Origin: JBGPEQ01 sp050180895
Lineage (GTDB): Bacteria > Pseudomonadota > Alphaproteobacteria > Dongiales > Dongiaceae
Direction of reading: 5' to 3'
NCBI GenBank assembly: GCA_050180895.1
Contig: JBFXDS010000002.1
Span: 558,001-622,000, forward strand
DNA length: 64,000 bases
How positions within the stretch are numbered: the first letter of the stretch is position 1; each line of letters opens with the position of its first letter. The notes under the pieces are model-generated. The model was not told the origin of the DNA and did not search any database. It saw only the letters and a program-made list of their open reading frames with translations. The position numbers were made by a program, and so were the translations under genes. Positions 47,345 to 57,245 of the stretch are shown in pieces.

Positions 47345-48355
47345 TCAGGCGGCGAATTGCGCCAGGATGGTCTCCGCCTCCCAGACGATGCGGCGCAGGC
47401 GCTCGCCGGCTGGACAGATGTCCTCGATCAGGCCGCAGGACTGGCCGGCGAAGGGCGCCATCGCTTCGAAATCGCCGGTCATGTCGCGCAGCGGCGAGTC
47501 CGTACTGAACCGGTAGATGGGCCGCTCCCCCTCATGGCCGATGACCTCGCGCGGGAAATCGTCGGGGCCATGGCCCCATAGCTTGTCGCGGCAGGCCTGC
47601 GTGACGCTGTTCTCCAGCGTCCGCACGGGGGACCGGGGCGGCCAGTTGATGGCGAAGACGTCGGAATGCACCGTCTGCTCCGAGGCCGCCTCGACGATGC
47701 GCTGCTTGTGGAACTCGTGCGCATAGGACTCGGTGGTCGCCAGGAACGCCGTGCCGCAATGGATTCCCTGGGCGCCGAGGCCGAAGGCCGCGACGAGGCC
47801 GCCGCCGCCGGCGAAGCCGCCGGAGCCGAGGACCGGCACCTGCACCGCCCGCGTCACCTGCGGCAGCAGCACGAGGGAGGATACCTGGCCGTGCACATGC
47901 CCGCCGGCCTCGACGCCCTGGCAGATGATGACATCGGCGCCGGCCGCCTCGGCGGCGATGGCGTCGCCCACACTGCCGACCTGGTACAGCACCTTGCAGC
48001 CGGAATCGTGCGCCCGCTCGATCAGGTCCGGCCGCACGTCCCAGAAGAAGCACATGGCATGTACCTTGGCGTCGAAGCAGGCCGCCAGTTCCTCGTCGAG
48101 CAGGGACGGCGCGGTGCCGAAGGGGATCAGGTTGACGCCGAAGGGCCGGTCGGTGCGGTCGCGCACGGCGGCGATCTCGCGGCGAATCAGCTCGGGCGAC
48201 TCGCGGACCATGCCGAGCAGGCCGTAGCCGCCGGCGGACAGGACCGCCGCCACCAGCTCCGAGCGGGCGACGCCGCCCATGCCGGCCGAGACGATCGGAT
48301 AGTCACAGCCCAGCAACCGGCAGACCGGCGTCTTCAGGCGATTTCGATGCCCCAT
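47345..48355 (-). CDS. Nitronate monooxygenase (2-nitropropane dioxygenase family)
   Basis: A 336-residue FMN barrel. The N-terminus has LLGCDYPIVSAGMGGVARSE, then VLYQVGSVGDAIAAEAAGAD, ICQGVEAGGHVHG (the conserved His near FMN) and PVLGSGGFAGGGGLVAAFGL, then GAQGIHCGTAFLAT. It oxidises alkyl nitronates such as propionate-3-nitronate; other members are enoyl-ACP reductases (FabK). The start at 48355 gives MGHRNRLKTPVCRLLG, the usual length. Confidence 0.88.
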   Translation of the reverse strand: MGHRNRLKTPVCRLLGCDYPIVSAGMGGVARSELVAAVLSAGGYGLLGMVRESPELIRREIAAVRDRTDRPFGVNLIPFGTAPSLLDEELAACFDAKVHAMCFFWDVRPDLIERAHDSGCKVLYQVGSVGDAIAAEAAGADVIICQGVEAGGHVHGQVSSLVLLPQVTRAVQVPVLGSGGFAGGGGLVAAFGLGAQGIHCGTAFLATTESYAHEFHKQRIVEAASEQTVHSDVFAINWPPRSPVRTLENSVTQACRDKLWGHGPDDFPREVIGHEGERPIYRFSTDSPLRDMTGDFEAMAPFAGQSCGLIEDICPAGERLRRIVWEAETILAQFAA

Positions 48356-48549
48356 CGCTTGCCCTCCTGACGACCCGGGATAAGCCGGAATATTCGGACA
48401 TCGCCCGCGGCCGGAGCATTGAGTTTCGGCGATGGCTGGCATGCCCAAGCCATTGCGCTCGGTATAGTTGGGTCTGGCAGAGTCCGTCTCCCGGTCCTAC
48501 AACCAGACGCGCGGCCGAAGCGGCCGCTCGAGAAATCGCGAGGAGTCGA

Positions 48550-49311
<762 letters not shown>

Positions 49312-49330
49312 GTGTCTCGCACGAACAACC

Positions 49331-49413
49331 TGCGTCCTTCGACAGGCTCAGGATGAGGGCCAGTTTTAATGGCACAAAGACTATTCCTCATCCTGAGCCT
49401 GTCGAAGGACGCA
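49331..49413. repeat. Perfect inverted repeat, CCTTCGACAGGCTCAGG type
   Basis: 28-bp arms, TGCGTCCTTCGACAGGCTCA plus GGATGAGG (49331-49358) and their exact complement (49386-49413), are separated by 27 bp. This is the same family as 25316-25506. The right arm encodes the last codons of the sterol desaturase gene. Confidence 0.95.
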
Positions 49414-50386
49414 CGGCGCTGATCCGAGACTCATGTAGTCTGCGCCGCCATGTCGTCCACAGGTTGACGAAGGGCCGCAGGTAGAGTGCCGCTACCGAGC
49501 GATAGTGGAGATGCTCGCCGTCAGTCAGCCCGTAGGCGATCTCCTCTCGCGCCCTCGGGACATAGAGCGTGCCGGCGGCTGCATCCCAGACGGCGAAGAT
49601 GAAGCCCATGTTCCTGTCGAAGTGGCGCGGCTCGCGGCTGTGATGAATCTGGTGCTGCGCCGGGCTGATCAGGATATGGCTCAGCCACGCCGGATAGGCC
49701 AACCAGATGTGGCTGTGGCGCAGGTTGAAGCCGAAGACGTACCAAGCGAACAGGATGGCATTGACGCCCAGCACCTCGATCGCCGCGATATTGGTACCGA
49801 CCCAGACGTGAAAGGCGCCCTGCACGGCGCCGACGAACGACGCGGTCAGCGTCAGATTCAGCAGGTCGTCCACCGGATGGACGCGGAAGGCGGCGAGCGG
49901 CGTGAGCGTCTCGGCCGAATGGTGGGTCTTGTGGAATTCCCAGAGCACGGGAATCCGGTGCTGCAGCCAGTGGCCGACATAGAGGGCAAAGTCCATGGTC
50001 AGCAGGGTCGCGACCATCAGGCCGATCGAGGCCGGCAGGCCAGCGTCCAGCGCCGGATTGCGCCCACCGAGCGCCTGGGCGACGACGCCGGCGACGGCGG
50101 GCGCGCCGACGAGCGGCGCCAGCACCAGCCCGCTCACCACCGCGTTGACATAGAAGAACCAGCAATCGATGCGGGTGGAGCGATGCCGGTAGATCTCCTT
50201 CGGGAACAGATAGGCGACGAGCCGCCGTCCGGGCGGGCGGGAACGGCGCCGGTCGTACAGATAGACCGCCACGGCGATCAGAAGCGCGCCGCCGAGATAC
50301 ACCCAGTAGACTCGGCGCAGCGGGTCGAACATGAACAGCAGCGGCGCCTGCAGGCGGTCGGCGAGCGCATGCGTCCAGCTTTCCAT
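49388..50386 (-). CDS. Sterol desaturase / fatty acid hydroxylase family membrane protein
   Basis: A 332-residue di-iron membrane hydroxylase with about four to five helices. The histidine boxes are visible: HWLQH, then HKTHHSAE, and later HQIHHSREPRHFDRNMGF. The second half ends in the loop typical of the C-5/C-4 sterol desaturase superfamily. The last seven codons (RPSTGSG and stop) come from the repeat arm at 49386-49413, so the native C-terminus has probably been replaced. The substrate is a lipid or hopanoid-like molecule, unproven. Confidence 0.9.
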   Translation of the reverse strand: MESWTHALADRLQAPLLFMFDPLRRVYWVYLGGALLIAVAVYLYDRRRSRPPGRRLVAYLFPKEIYRHRSTRIDCWFFYVNAVVSGLVLAPLVGAPAVAGVVAQALGGRNPALDAGLPASIGLMVATLLTMDFALYVGHWLQHRIPVLWEFHKTHHSAETLTPLAAFRVHPVDDLLNLTLTASFVGAVQGAFHVWVGTNIAAIEVLGVNAILFAWYVFGFNLRHSHIWLAYPAWLSHILISPAQHQIHHSREPRHFDRNMGFIFAVWDAAAGTLYVPRAREEIAYGLTDGEHLHYRSVAALYLRPFVNLWTTWRRRLHESRISAVRPSTGSG

Positions 50387-50552
50387 GATGCAGCATTGCT
50401 ACCGAACCGGACGGATGTCCATGGCGCCGTCGGGGACCGGCGCCAAGATTCGAACGACGGCCTTGCATCCTGCTGTCCGCTCCATCAGGGTTGCGGTCGC
50501 TCAACGGCCGGGCCAAGGGGTTCCGGTCAGTCGAATTCAAGGGGACCAATCG

Positions 50553-51407
50553 ATGAAGCTTGTGCGTTTTGGCAGGGCCGGACAGGAAAAGCCTGGCCTG
50601 ATCGATGCCGATGGAAAACTTCGCGACCTGAGCCGAAAGCTGCGCGAGATCGATAGCGCGGCGCTGGCGCCGGCCAGCCTGAAGATGCTGCGCGGCCTCA
50701 AGGTCGAGCGGCTGCCGGTGGTGCGCGGCAAGCCGCGGCTGGGCGTGCCGATCAAGGGCATCGGCAAGGTCATCGCCATCGGCCTCAACTATGCCGATCA
50801 TGCGGCCGAATCCGGCGTCCAGCCGCCGAAGGAGCCGGTCATCTTCACGAAGGCAACGAGTTCCATCACCGGCCCCAACGACGCCGTGACGATTCCCAAA
50901 GATTCGCAGAAGACCGACTGGGAGGTCGAGTTGGCGGTCGCCATCGGCCGCACGGCGCGCCACGTGCCGGAGGAGCGCGCCCTCGACTATGTGGCCGGCT
51001 ACCTCATCTGCAACGACGTCTCCGAGCGCGAGTTCCAGCTCGAACGCAGCGGCACCTGGGACAAGGGCAAGGGTTGCGATACCTTTTGCCCGCTCGGCCC
51101 CTGGCTCGTCACGCGGGACGAGATCCGCGACCCGCAGGACCTGGACATGTGGCTGGACGTCAATGGCGAGCGCATGCAGTCCGGAACCACCAAGACCATG
51201 ATCTTCGGCGTGGCGCACCTCGTCAGCTATGTCAGCCGGTTCGTCACGCTGCTGCCGGGCGATATCATCACGACGGGCACGCCGCCGGGCGTGGGCATGG
51301 GCAAGAAACCGCCGCGCTATCTCGCGCCGGGCGACGTGGTGACGCTGGGCATCGCCGGGCTGGGCCAGCAGCGGCAGGCTTGCGTGGCCTGGAAGCCGAC
51401 GCGGTAG
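50553..51407 (+). CDS. Fumarylacetoacetate hydrolase family protein
   Basis: A 284-residue FAA-fold enzyme. The metal site residues lie in VEIAxE-like DWEVELAVAIGRTARHV, in CNDVSEREFQ and in DKGKGCDTFCPLGPWLV. GDIITTGTPPGVGMG is the family's C-terminal signature. Relatives include 2-keto-4-pentenoate hydratases, ureidoglycolate lyases and oxaloacetate decarboxylases. It is followed by the hydrolase gene after 29 bp, so an operon is likely. Confidence 0.9.
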   Translation: MKLVRFGRAGQEKPGLIDADGKLRDLSRKLREIDSAALAPASLKMLRGLKVERLPVVRGKPRLGVPIKGIGKVIAIGLNYADHAAESGVQPPKEPVIFTKATSSITGPNDAVTIPKDSQKTDWEVELAVAIGRTARHVPEERALDYVAGYLICNDVSEREFQLERSGTWDKGKGCDTFCPLGPWLVTRDEIRDPQDLDMWLDVNGERMQSGTTKTMIFGVAHLVSYVSRFVTLLPGDIITTGTPPGVGMGKKPPRYLAPGDVVTLGIAGLGQQRQACVAWKPTR

Positions 51408-51436
51408 CCGTACCAAGTCCTGCGGCGCCGATTGCG

Positions 51437-52393
51437 ATGCCCCTCCATCCCGACTGCGCCGCGTATCTGAGGAAGAGCGCCGAATGGATGGCGGCAGAGA
51501 ACCTGCCGCCGTTCTGGCGGATGCCGGCTGTGCGGGCGCGGCAAGTCTACCGGGAATCCATTCTCGGCAGCGAGCCGCCGCTTGCAGCGATGGCGAGCGC
51601 CGAAGACCGAACAATCCCGACGCGCGGCGGACCGCGGCGCGTGCGCGTGCTGCGTCCGGAGACCGGCGGCGACGCCCCGCTTCCGGCGATGCTCTACATC
51701 CATAGCGGCGGCTATGTCATCGGCGGCATCGACGAAAGCGAGCAGGAGGCCCGGCGCTTCGCGGCGCGGACGCCGGCGCTGGTCGTCTCGACCAGCTACC
51801 GCCTGGCGCCGGAGCATCGGCTGCCGGCCGCGGCGGAAGATGCGTGGGACGTGCTGCAGTGGGTGGCCGCGAATGCCGCCGACCTCGGCGCGGATCCCGG
51901 CCGCCTGATCGTGGGCGGCTGCAGCGCCGGCGGGGGACTCACGGCGATCCTGGCGCGGCTGTCCGCGGCGCGCGGCGGGCCGCGCATCGCGCTGGCCGTC
52001 CTGCTCTGTCCCTGGCTCGACCTGACGTTGAGCCAGCCCTCCATCGTCCGCTTCGGCAAGGGTTACGATCTCGACCGCGAATTCCTCGACTGGTTTATCA
52101 CTGCCTACGTCGGACCTGGCGGCGATGCGCGCGATCCCCTGGCGTCGCCGCTCCTGCATCCGGTGCCGGAAGCGCATGCACCGGCCGTGATCCTGGCGGC
52201 GAAGTGCGATCCGCTGGTGGACGAGGCCAGGCTCTACGCCGAGCGCCTCCGCGCCGCCAGCATCCCCACGACACTTATCGATGCACCCGGCATGATCCAT
52301 GCCTTCAACGAGATCACCCATCTGATTCCGGCCGGAGCCCCGCTGCTGGACCCCTTGCATGCCGCCGTTCGAGGCGCCATTCGTGGCGGGTAA
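51437..52393 (+). CDS. Alpha/beta hydrolase (hormone-sensitive lipase family)
   Basis: A 318-residue hydrolase. The nucleophile elbow is GCSAG (Ser163) and the oxyanion motif is HSGG at 89-92, where the family normally has HGGG. DPLVDEA gives the acid and APGMIHAF the His of the triad. It would cleave an ester or lactone in the cytoplasm. It follows the FAA hydrolase gene closely and is 39 bp before the arginase-family gene. Confidence 0.9.
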   Translation: MPLHPDCAAYLRKSAEWMAAENLPPFWRMPAVRARQVYRESILGSEPPLAAMASAEDRTIPTRGGPRRVRVLRPETGGDAPLPAMLYIHSGGYVIGGIDESEQEARRFAARTPALVVSTSYRLAPEHRLPAAAEDAWDVLQWVAANAADLGADPGRLIVGGCSAGGGLTAILARLSAARGGPRIALAVLLCPWLDLTLSQPSIVRFGKGYDLDREFLDWFITAYVGPGGDARDPLASPLLHPVPEAHAPAVILAAKCDPLVDEARLYAERLRAASIPTTLIDAPGMIHAFNEITHLIPAGAPLLDPLHAAVRGAIRGG

Positions 52394-52432
52394 CAGGACG
52401 CCGGAGCCCCGAACCCCGTCGGGAGGCCGCCC

Positions 52433-53332
52433 ATGCCCCAGTTCGCCGTCATCGAAGCCCCCTCGCCGCTCGGCCTGTGGCCCAGCGGCGTGGAGCGGTC
52501 GCCGGAGGTGTTGCTGCACATGGGGCTGGCGCGCGCCCTCCACGCGCGGCGTGACCATCGCGTGGAGCCGCCGGACTACGATCCCGAGCGCGACGCGGCG
52601 ACGGCGATGCTCAATCCGCAGGGTCTTGCGCAGTACTCGCCCCGACTCGCCGACAGCGTGGGGCGGGTCGTCGACAATGGCGAGTTCCCGATCGTCATCG
52701 GCGGCGACTGCAGCATCCTCCTGGGATGCATGCTGGGTCTCCGGCGCCGCGGCCGGTACGGTCTCCTGTTCCTCGACGGTCATGCCGATTTCTACGCCCC
52801 GCACCAATCCTTGACCGGCGAAGCCGCCGACATGGACCTGGCGCTGGTCTCCGGTCGTGGACCGGACGTCGTCGTCGACCTGGAGGGCCGCAGGCCCTAT
52901 GTGCGCGACGAGGACATCGTGGTGTTCGCCTATCGCGACTCGGCGCTGGCGCGCAAATACGGCAGCCAGGATGTCCGCGACACGAAGATGACCGTTTGCG
53001 ATCTGGGCGAGGTCCGCAGAGCAGGCGTCACGGCGGCCGCGGCCGAGGCGGTCGCGCAGCTGTCGGCGGCCGACACCAAGGGGTTCTGGATTCACCTCGA
53101 CGTCGATGTCCTCGACGATGCCGTGATGCCGGCCGTCGACTATCGCATGGCCGACGGCCTCGACTTCGACGAGCTTGCTGCGGTGCTGCAGGCGGCCATC
53201 GCCAGCGGCCGCGCCGCCGGCCTCAACGTCACGATCTTCAACCCGAACCTGGATCCGAACCGGTCGGTGGCCCGCAACCTGGTCCAGTGCCTCGTGCGCG
53301 GGTTGCGCGGCCCGACCGAGCAGCCTCGGTAA
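52433..53332 (+). CDS. Arginase/agmatinase family protein
   Basis: A 299-residue ureohydrolase-fold enzyme. The metal motifs are IGGDCSILLG (Asp92; the usual His is Cys93), LFLDGHADFY (Asp115, His117, Asp119) and IHLDVDVLDD. The GGDC form occurs in a sub-branch whose substrates are not well known, so arginase activity should not be assumed. It sits directly before a polyamine-type ABC cassette, suggesting action on an imported guanidino compound. Confidence 0.85.
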   Translation: MPQFAVIEAPSPLGLWPSGVERSPEVLLHMGLARALHARRDHRVEPPDYDPERDAATAMLNPQGLAQYSPRLADSVGRVVDNGEFPIVIGGDCSILLGCMLGLRRRGRYGLLFLDGHADFYAPHQSLTGEAADMDLALVSGRGPDVVVDLEGRRPYVRDEDIVVFAYRDSALARKYGSQDVRDTKMTVCDLGEVRRAGVTAAAAEAVAQLSAADTKGFWIHLDVDVLDDAVMPAVDYRMADGLDFDELAAVLQAAIASGRAAGLNVTIFNPNLDPNRSVARNLVQCLVRGLRGPTEQPR

Positions 53333-53473
53333 GCTCAATCGACATCGGGCGCGCACATCGCCTTGACCGGCGAAGGCCGCTTTCCTAACGTTCCCGCCGG
53401 CTCGATCGACAGCACCTCCTGCGGATGCGGCGGGCGGTGCCCGAACAACAACGACAACCATTGGGAGGCTGCA

Positions 53474-54613
53474 ATGACGCGCGACGATCACCACCGGGGA
53501 TGGGACACTGCAATGGCCGACTGGCTGTCGCGCCGGCGCTTCCTGGGCGCCACCGCAGCGGCCGGGCTGGGCGCCTTGGTGCTGGCGCCACGACCGGCGG
53601 CGGCGAAGACGACGATCACTTGGATGGGTTGGCAGGGCTACGAGACGCCGATCAAGTCCGGCAGCTTCCTCGCCGACAACGACATCGACTTCCAGCCGAC
53701 CTTCATCGGCTCCAACGAGGAGATCATCACCAAGCTGCAGGCCGGCGGCATCGGCCAGACCGACCTCATCACCATGTATTTCGGCTATCTTCCGCTGATG
53801 GCCGAGGGCGGACTGCTGGAGCCCGTCGATCCCGCGCGTATCGCGACCTTCGGCGACCTGGTGCCGCAATTCACCAACCAGGAGGCGATCAAGCACGACG
53901 GCCAGCTCGTGGGCGTCCCCTGGAACTGGGGGTCGCTGCCGATCATGTACGACCCCGCGGTCGTTACCGCCCCGCCGGCCTCCTGGTTCGACGTGATGAA
54001 ACCCGAATACAAGGGCAAGGTCGCCATGGTCGACGATCCCCTCGGCAATCTGCTGGTGTGGGGCCGGACCGTGACGGGCGCCGAGGTCGGCACGCTCCTG
54101 ACCAAGGAGCAGCTCGCCAAGGTCATCGACTTCATGATCGAGGTGAAGACCAAGCAGGCGCGCGCGTTCTTCGCCTCCTACGGCGACATGGCCGACGCCT
54201 TCGCCCGCAACGAGGTCGTCATCACCACCATCGGCTGGGAGGCGGTGGCGGTGTGGGCCAAGCAGAAGGGCAAGGAGATCGCCTACAGCATCCCGCAGGA
54301 GGGCACGGGCATGTTCATGGATTGCCTGTGCATTCCGAAGGACTGCCCGCATGTCGACCTCGTCTACGGCCTCATCAACCACATCCTGTCGCCCGCGCCG
54401 CAGACGCAGTTCGCCACCGAGCAGAGCGCCGGCATCACCAACCTGAAGGCCGTGCCGATGCTGCCGGCCGAGCTGCGCGCGAGCTACGACTATGACGATA
54501 TCGACGGCTTCATGCAGCGCGCGCGGCTGTTCCCCGTGCCGCCCACCGAGGAAGGCGAGTACGCGACCTACGACGACTTCCTCGAGGAGTATGAGCGGCT
54601 GAAGCGGGCCTAG
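53474..54613 (+). CDS. Polyamine-type ABC substrate-binding protein, Tat signal
   Basis: A 379-residue periplasmic protein. SRRRFLGATAAAGLGALVLA is a twin-arginine signal, cleaved near AAAKT. The mature part begins TITWMGWQGYETPIKSG; later segments DLITMYFGYLPLMAEGGLLE and GVPWNWGSLPIMYDP are typical of PotD/PotF-like proteins. The ATG at 53474 follows GGGAGG. A longer reading to 53363 adds a Cys-rich stretch but no RBS. It forms a cassette with the two permeases that follow. Confidence 0.9.
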   Translation: MTRDDHHRGWDTAMADWLSRRRFLGATAAAGLGALVLAPRPAAAKTTITWMGWQGYETPIKSGSFLADNDIDFQPTFIGSNEEIITKLQAGGIGQTDLITMYFGYLPLMAEGGLLEPVDPARIATFGDLVPQFTNQEAIKHDGQLVGVPWNWGSLPIMYDPAVVTAPPASWFDVMKPEYKGKVAMVDDPLGNLLVWGRTVTGAEVGTLLTKEQLAKVIDFMIEVKTKQARAFFASYGDMADAFARNEVVITTIGWEAVAVWAKQKGKEIAYSIPQEGTGMFMDCLCIPKDCPHVDLVYGLINHILSPAPQTQFATEQSAGITNLKAVPMLPAELRASYDYDDIDGFMQRARLFPVPPTEEGEYATYDDFLEEYERLKRA

Positions 54614-54695
54614 CGTCCGCGGTGCCGATGGACCGGATGCGGGCCTCGATGCCGGATCGCGCCGCATCCGGGCCCGTCGGCTGAACCGCCGCGCC

Positions 54696-55607
54696 ATGCC
54701 TGCCGCCGGGACCACTCACACCTCGGCTGCCGCCGCCCTGCCGTGGCGCGAACGGCGGAACCATCGCGGCGCGGGCGGCCTGCGCCGCTGGCTACTGCCG
54801 CTGCCGGCGGCGGCGGTCTTCGTCGGCCTGTTCGTCGCGCCGATGGCCTTCTTCTTCGCCATGAGCTTCTGGACCAAGAAGGCGATGCGGATCGTTCCCG
54901 ACTTCACGCTCTCCAACTACGTCGATGCAGTAGAGAAGTACACGGGCGTCATCGCCGCCACCCTCGGAATCGCTTTCGCGACGGCCGCCGTCACCACGCT
55001 GGTGGCCTTCGCCTTCGCCTACCTGATCCGTTTCAAGGCCGGCCGCCTGGGGCCGCCGCTTCTCTTCGTCACGCTGCTCACGCTGTTCGGCGGCTATCTG
55101 GTGAAGATCTACGCCTGGAAAAGCATCCTGGGAACGCACGGCATCCTGAATTCCGCCCTGCTGCTGCTGGGCATTGTCGAGGCGCCGCTTCCCATCTTCA
55201 TCTACAACCCCGGCGCCGTCGTCGTCGCGCTGACCTATTTCCTGCTACCCCTGGCGGTGCTGCCGATCTACGGTTCGCTGCGCAGCATCGACGACGAGAC
55301 GATCGAGGCGGCGCGCGACGTCGGGGCGCGGCCGCACCAGGCCTTCCGCGACGTCGTCTATCCGCTCGCGCGACCGGGAATCCTTGCTGCGTTCACGCTA
55401 TCCTTCCTGGTCGCCGCCGGCGACTATGTGACGCCGCGGTTCCTCGGCGGCCCCTACACCGCGATGATCGGCGACTTCATCGAGCAGCAATTCTCGCTGC
55501 GCTTCGACTGGCCGATGGGCAGCGCCATGTCGTTCTCGGTTCTCGGCGCCTCCATGCTCGTCGTGCTGGCGGTGGGCGCGCTCCTCTCCTGGAGCGGCCG
55601 GCGATGA
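54696..55607 (+). CDS. ABC transporter permease (PotB-like)
   Basis: A 303-residue permease with about six helices, the first being LPLPAAAVFVGLFVAPMAFF. The EAA loop is EAARDVGARPHQAFRDVVYP. Its TGA overlaps the ATG of the second permease gene (55604), so the two are coupled. It probably forms a heterodimer with the next product. Confidence 0.92.
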   Translation: MPAAGTTHTSAAAALPWRERRNHRGAGGLRRWLLPLPAAAVFVGLFVAPMAFFFAMSFWTKKAMRIVPDFTLSNYVDAVEKYTGVIAATLGIAFATAAVTTLVAFAFAYLIRFKAGRLGPPLLFVTLLTLFGGYLVKIYAWKSILGTHGILNSALLLLGIVEAPLPIFIYNPGAVVVALTYFLLPLAVLPIYGSLRSIDDETIEAARDVGARPHQAFRDVVYPLARPGILAAFTLSFLVAAGDYVTPRFLGGPYTAMIGDFIEQQFSLRFDWPMGSAMSFSVLGASMLVVLAVGALLSWSGRR

Positions 55608-56386
55608 CGCGCATCCTGCCGGTGGCCGTCTGGTCCGCCTTCGGCGCCGCCGTCGTGCTGTTCATGCTGACGCCGCTGGCGCTGGTCGTCGTCTTCAGCT
55701 TCGGCCGCAGCGCGCTGACCGCCTTTCCCATGGGCGGACTGACGCTGGACTGGTACCGCGCGCTGCTGGCCAACGACACCTTCTGGCGCGCGGCCGAGAA
55801 CAGCGCCATCGTCGCCGTCGCCGTTGGCCTCGTCTCGACCGTCGTCGGCACCATGGCCGCGCTCTCCCTGGTGCGCCTGCCGGCGCGCTACGGGCAGGCC
55901 GTGCTGCAGGTCGTCGGCTTCCCCATCATGCTGCCGGCCCTCGTCATCGGCGTGGCGCTGATGACGTTCTTCGTCCGCATCCTCGGCCTCGCGCTCGGAC
56001 TGCCGACCGTGATCCTTGGCCATCTGGTGATCACCCAGCCCTTCGTGATCCTCATCGTCCATGCGCGGATGCTCGGCTTCGACCAGGCGCTGGTCGACAG
56101 CGCCCGCGACCTCGGCGCCTCGCCGCTCACCGCGTTCCGCACGGTGACGCTGCCGATCGTGCGCACCACCATCATCGGCGCCGCGCTCATCGCCATGGCG
56201 GTCTCGCTCGACGACGTCATCGTCACCTCCTTCACCATCGGCGCCGGCAACACGATCCCGACGCTGGTGCTGAGCATGGTGCGCACCACGCTCGACCCCT
56301 CGATCAACGCCAGCGCCACCATCCTCATCACCCTGACGATCGGCACGACGCTGCTGGCGCTGCGGCTCAGCCGATATCGCGGCTGA
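55604..56386 (+). CDS. ABC transporter permease (PotC-like)
   Basis: A 260-residue permease. The helix VWSAFGAAVVLFMLTPLALV starts the membrane domain. The coupling loop is DSARDLGASPLTAFRTVTLP. The ATG at 55604 overlaps the previous stop by four bases. No ATPase gene follows; the next gene, 20 bp away, is an SDR. The ATPase must come from elsewhere, for example the one at 1-684. Confidence 0.92.
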   Translation: MTRILPVAVWSAFGAAVVLFMLTPLALVVVFSFGRSALTAFPMGGLTLDWYRALLANDTFWRAAENSAIVAVAVGLVSTVVGTMAALSLVRLPARYGQAVLQVVGFPIMLPALVIGVALMTFFVRILGLALGLPTVILGHLVITQPFVILIVHARMLGFDQALVDSARDLGASPLTAFRTVTLPIVRTTIIGAALIAMAVSLDDVIVTSFTIGAGNTIPTLVLSMVRTTLDPSINASATILITLTIGTTLLALRLSRYRG

Positions 56387-56406
56387 GGATAAGGAAGAAG
56401 CCGGAG

Positions 56407-57174
56407 ATGACCGCCATGGATTTCGACGGAAAGGCCGTCCTGGTGACCGGCTCGGCGCGCGGCCTGGGCAAGCAGATCGCCCGCGCCTTCCATGTCCGTG
56501 GCGGCCGGGTAGTGGTGAACGACCTCGCGGGTGAAGCCGTCGACGCGGCCATCGCCGATCTCGGCGAGGGACCGCGGCTGGCCGGCATCGACGCCGACGT
56601 CTCCACGGTCGCCGGCTGCGAGCGGGCGGTGCGCGCCGCGCTGGACCGCTTCGGACGACTCGACGTGCTCGTCAACAACGCCGCCATCAACTGGGAGATG
56701 CCGATCGCGGCGCATACCGAGGACATCTGGGACAAGCATGTCGACACCATCCTCAAAGGCAGCTTCTTCTGCGCCAAGGCGGCGATCCCCGCACTCAAAG
56801 CGAGCCGCGGCAACATCGTCAACATCGCCTCGGAGCTCGGTTCGCAGCCGATCGTCAACAACGTCGCCTACTGCGCCGCCAAGGGCGGCGTGATCAACCT
56901 GACGCGCGCCCTAGCGCTGGAGCTGGCGCCGGACATCCGCGTCAACTGCATCGCTCCCGGCGCCATGGATACCGAATTGATGCGGGACTGCGCCGAGGCG
57001 AGCGGCGATGCCGCCGCCTACTACCGGCACTACGAGAAGTTCAACCCCCAGAAGCGCATCGCCAGGCCGGAAGAAGTGGCCGAGAGCGTGGCGTTCGTGG
57101 CCTCCGCCGCCGCGGCCTTCATGACCGGCGCCATCATCGCCGTCGACGGCGGCAGCACGGCGGGCCGGCTGTGA
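56407..57174 (+). CDS. SDR family oxidoreductase
   Basis: A 255-residue short-chain dehydrogenase. The cofactor motif is VTGSARGLGKQIARA, and NNAAINWEM replaces the common NNAG. Ser142, Tyr155 and Lys159 (YCAAK) form the catalytic set. It lies 20 bp after the permease, so it is probably in the ABC operon and acts on an alcohol or hydroxy acid made from the imported compound. The substrate is unknown. Confidence 0.92.
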   Translation: MTAMDFDGKAVLVTGSARGLGKQIARAFHVRGGRVVVNDLAGEAVDAAIADLGEGPRLAGIDADVSTVAGCERAVRAALDRFGRLDVLVNNAAINWEMPIAAHTEDIWDKHVDTILKGSFFCAKAAIPALKASRGNIVNIASELGSQPIVNNVAYCAAKGGVINLTRALALELAPDIRVNCIAPGAMDTELMRDCAEASGDAAAYYRHYEKFNPQKRIARPEEVAESVAFVASAAAAFMTGAIIAVDGGSTAGRL

Positions 57175-57245
57175 GACCGCCGCCTTGACAGGTGAATCCG
57201 GCCGCACCAACGTCAGCGACCCGGACGGCTTGAGGCACGCGAAAA

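Noticed and set aside
51317..54715. 1132-codon open frame on the minus strand
   Set aside because: Antisense shadow of four well-supported plus-strand genes. It arises from high GC and lacks family features.
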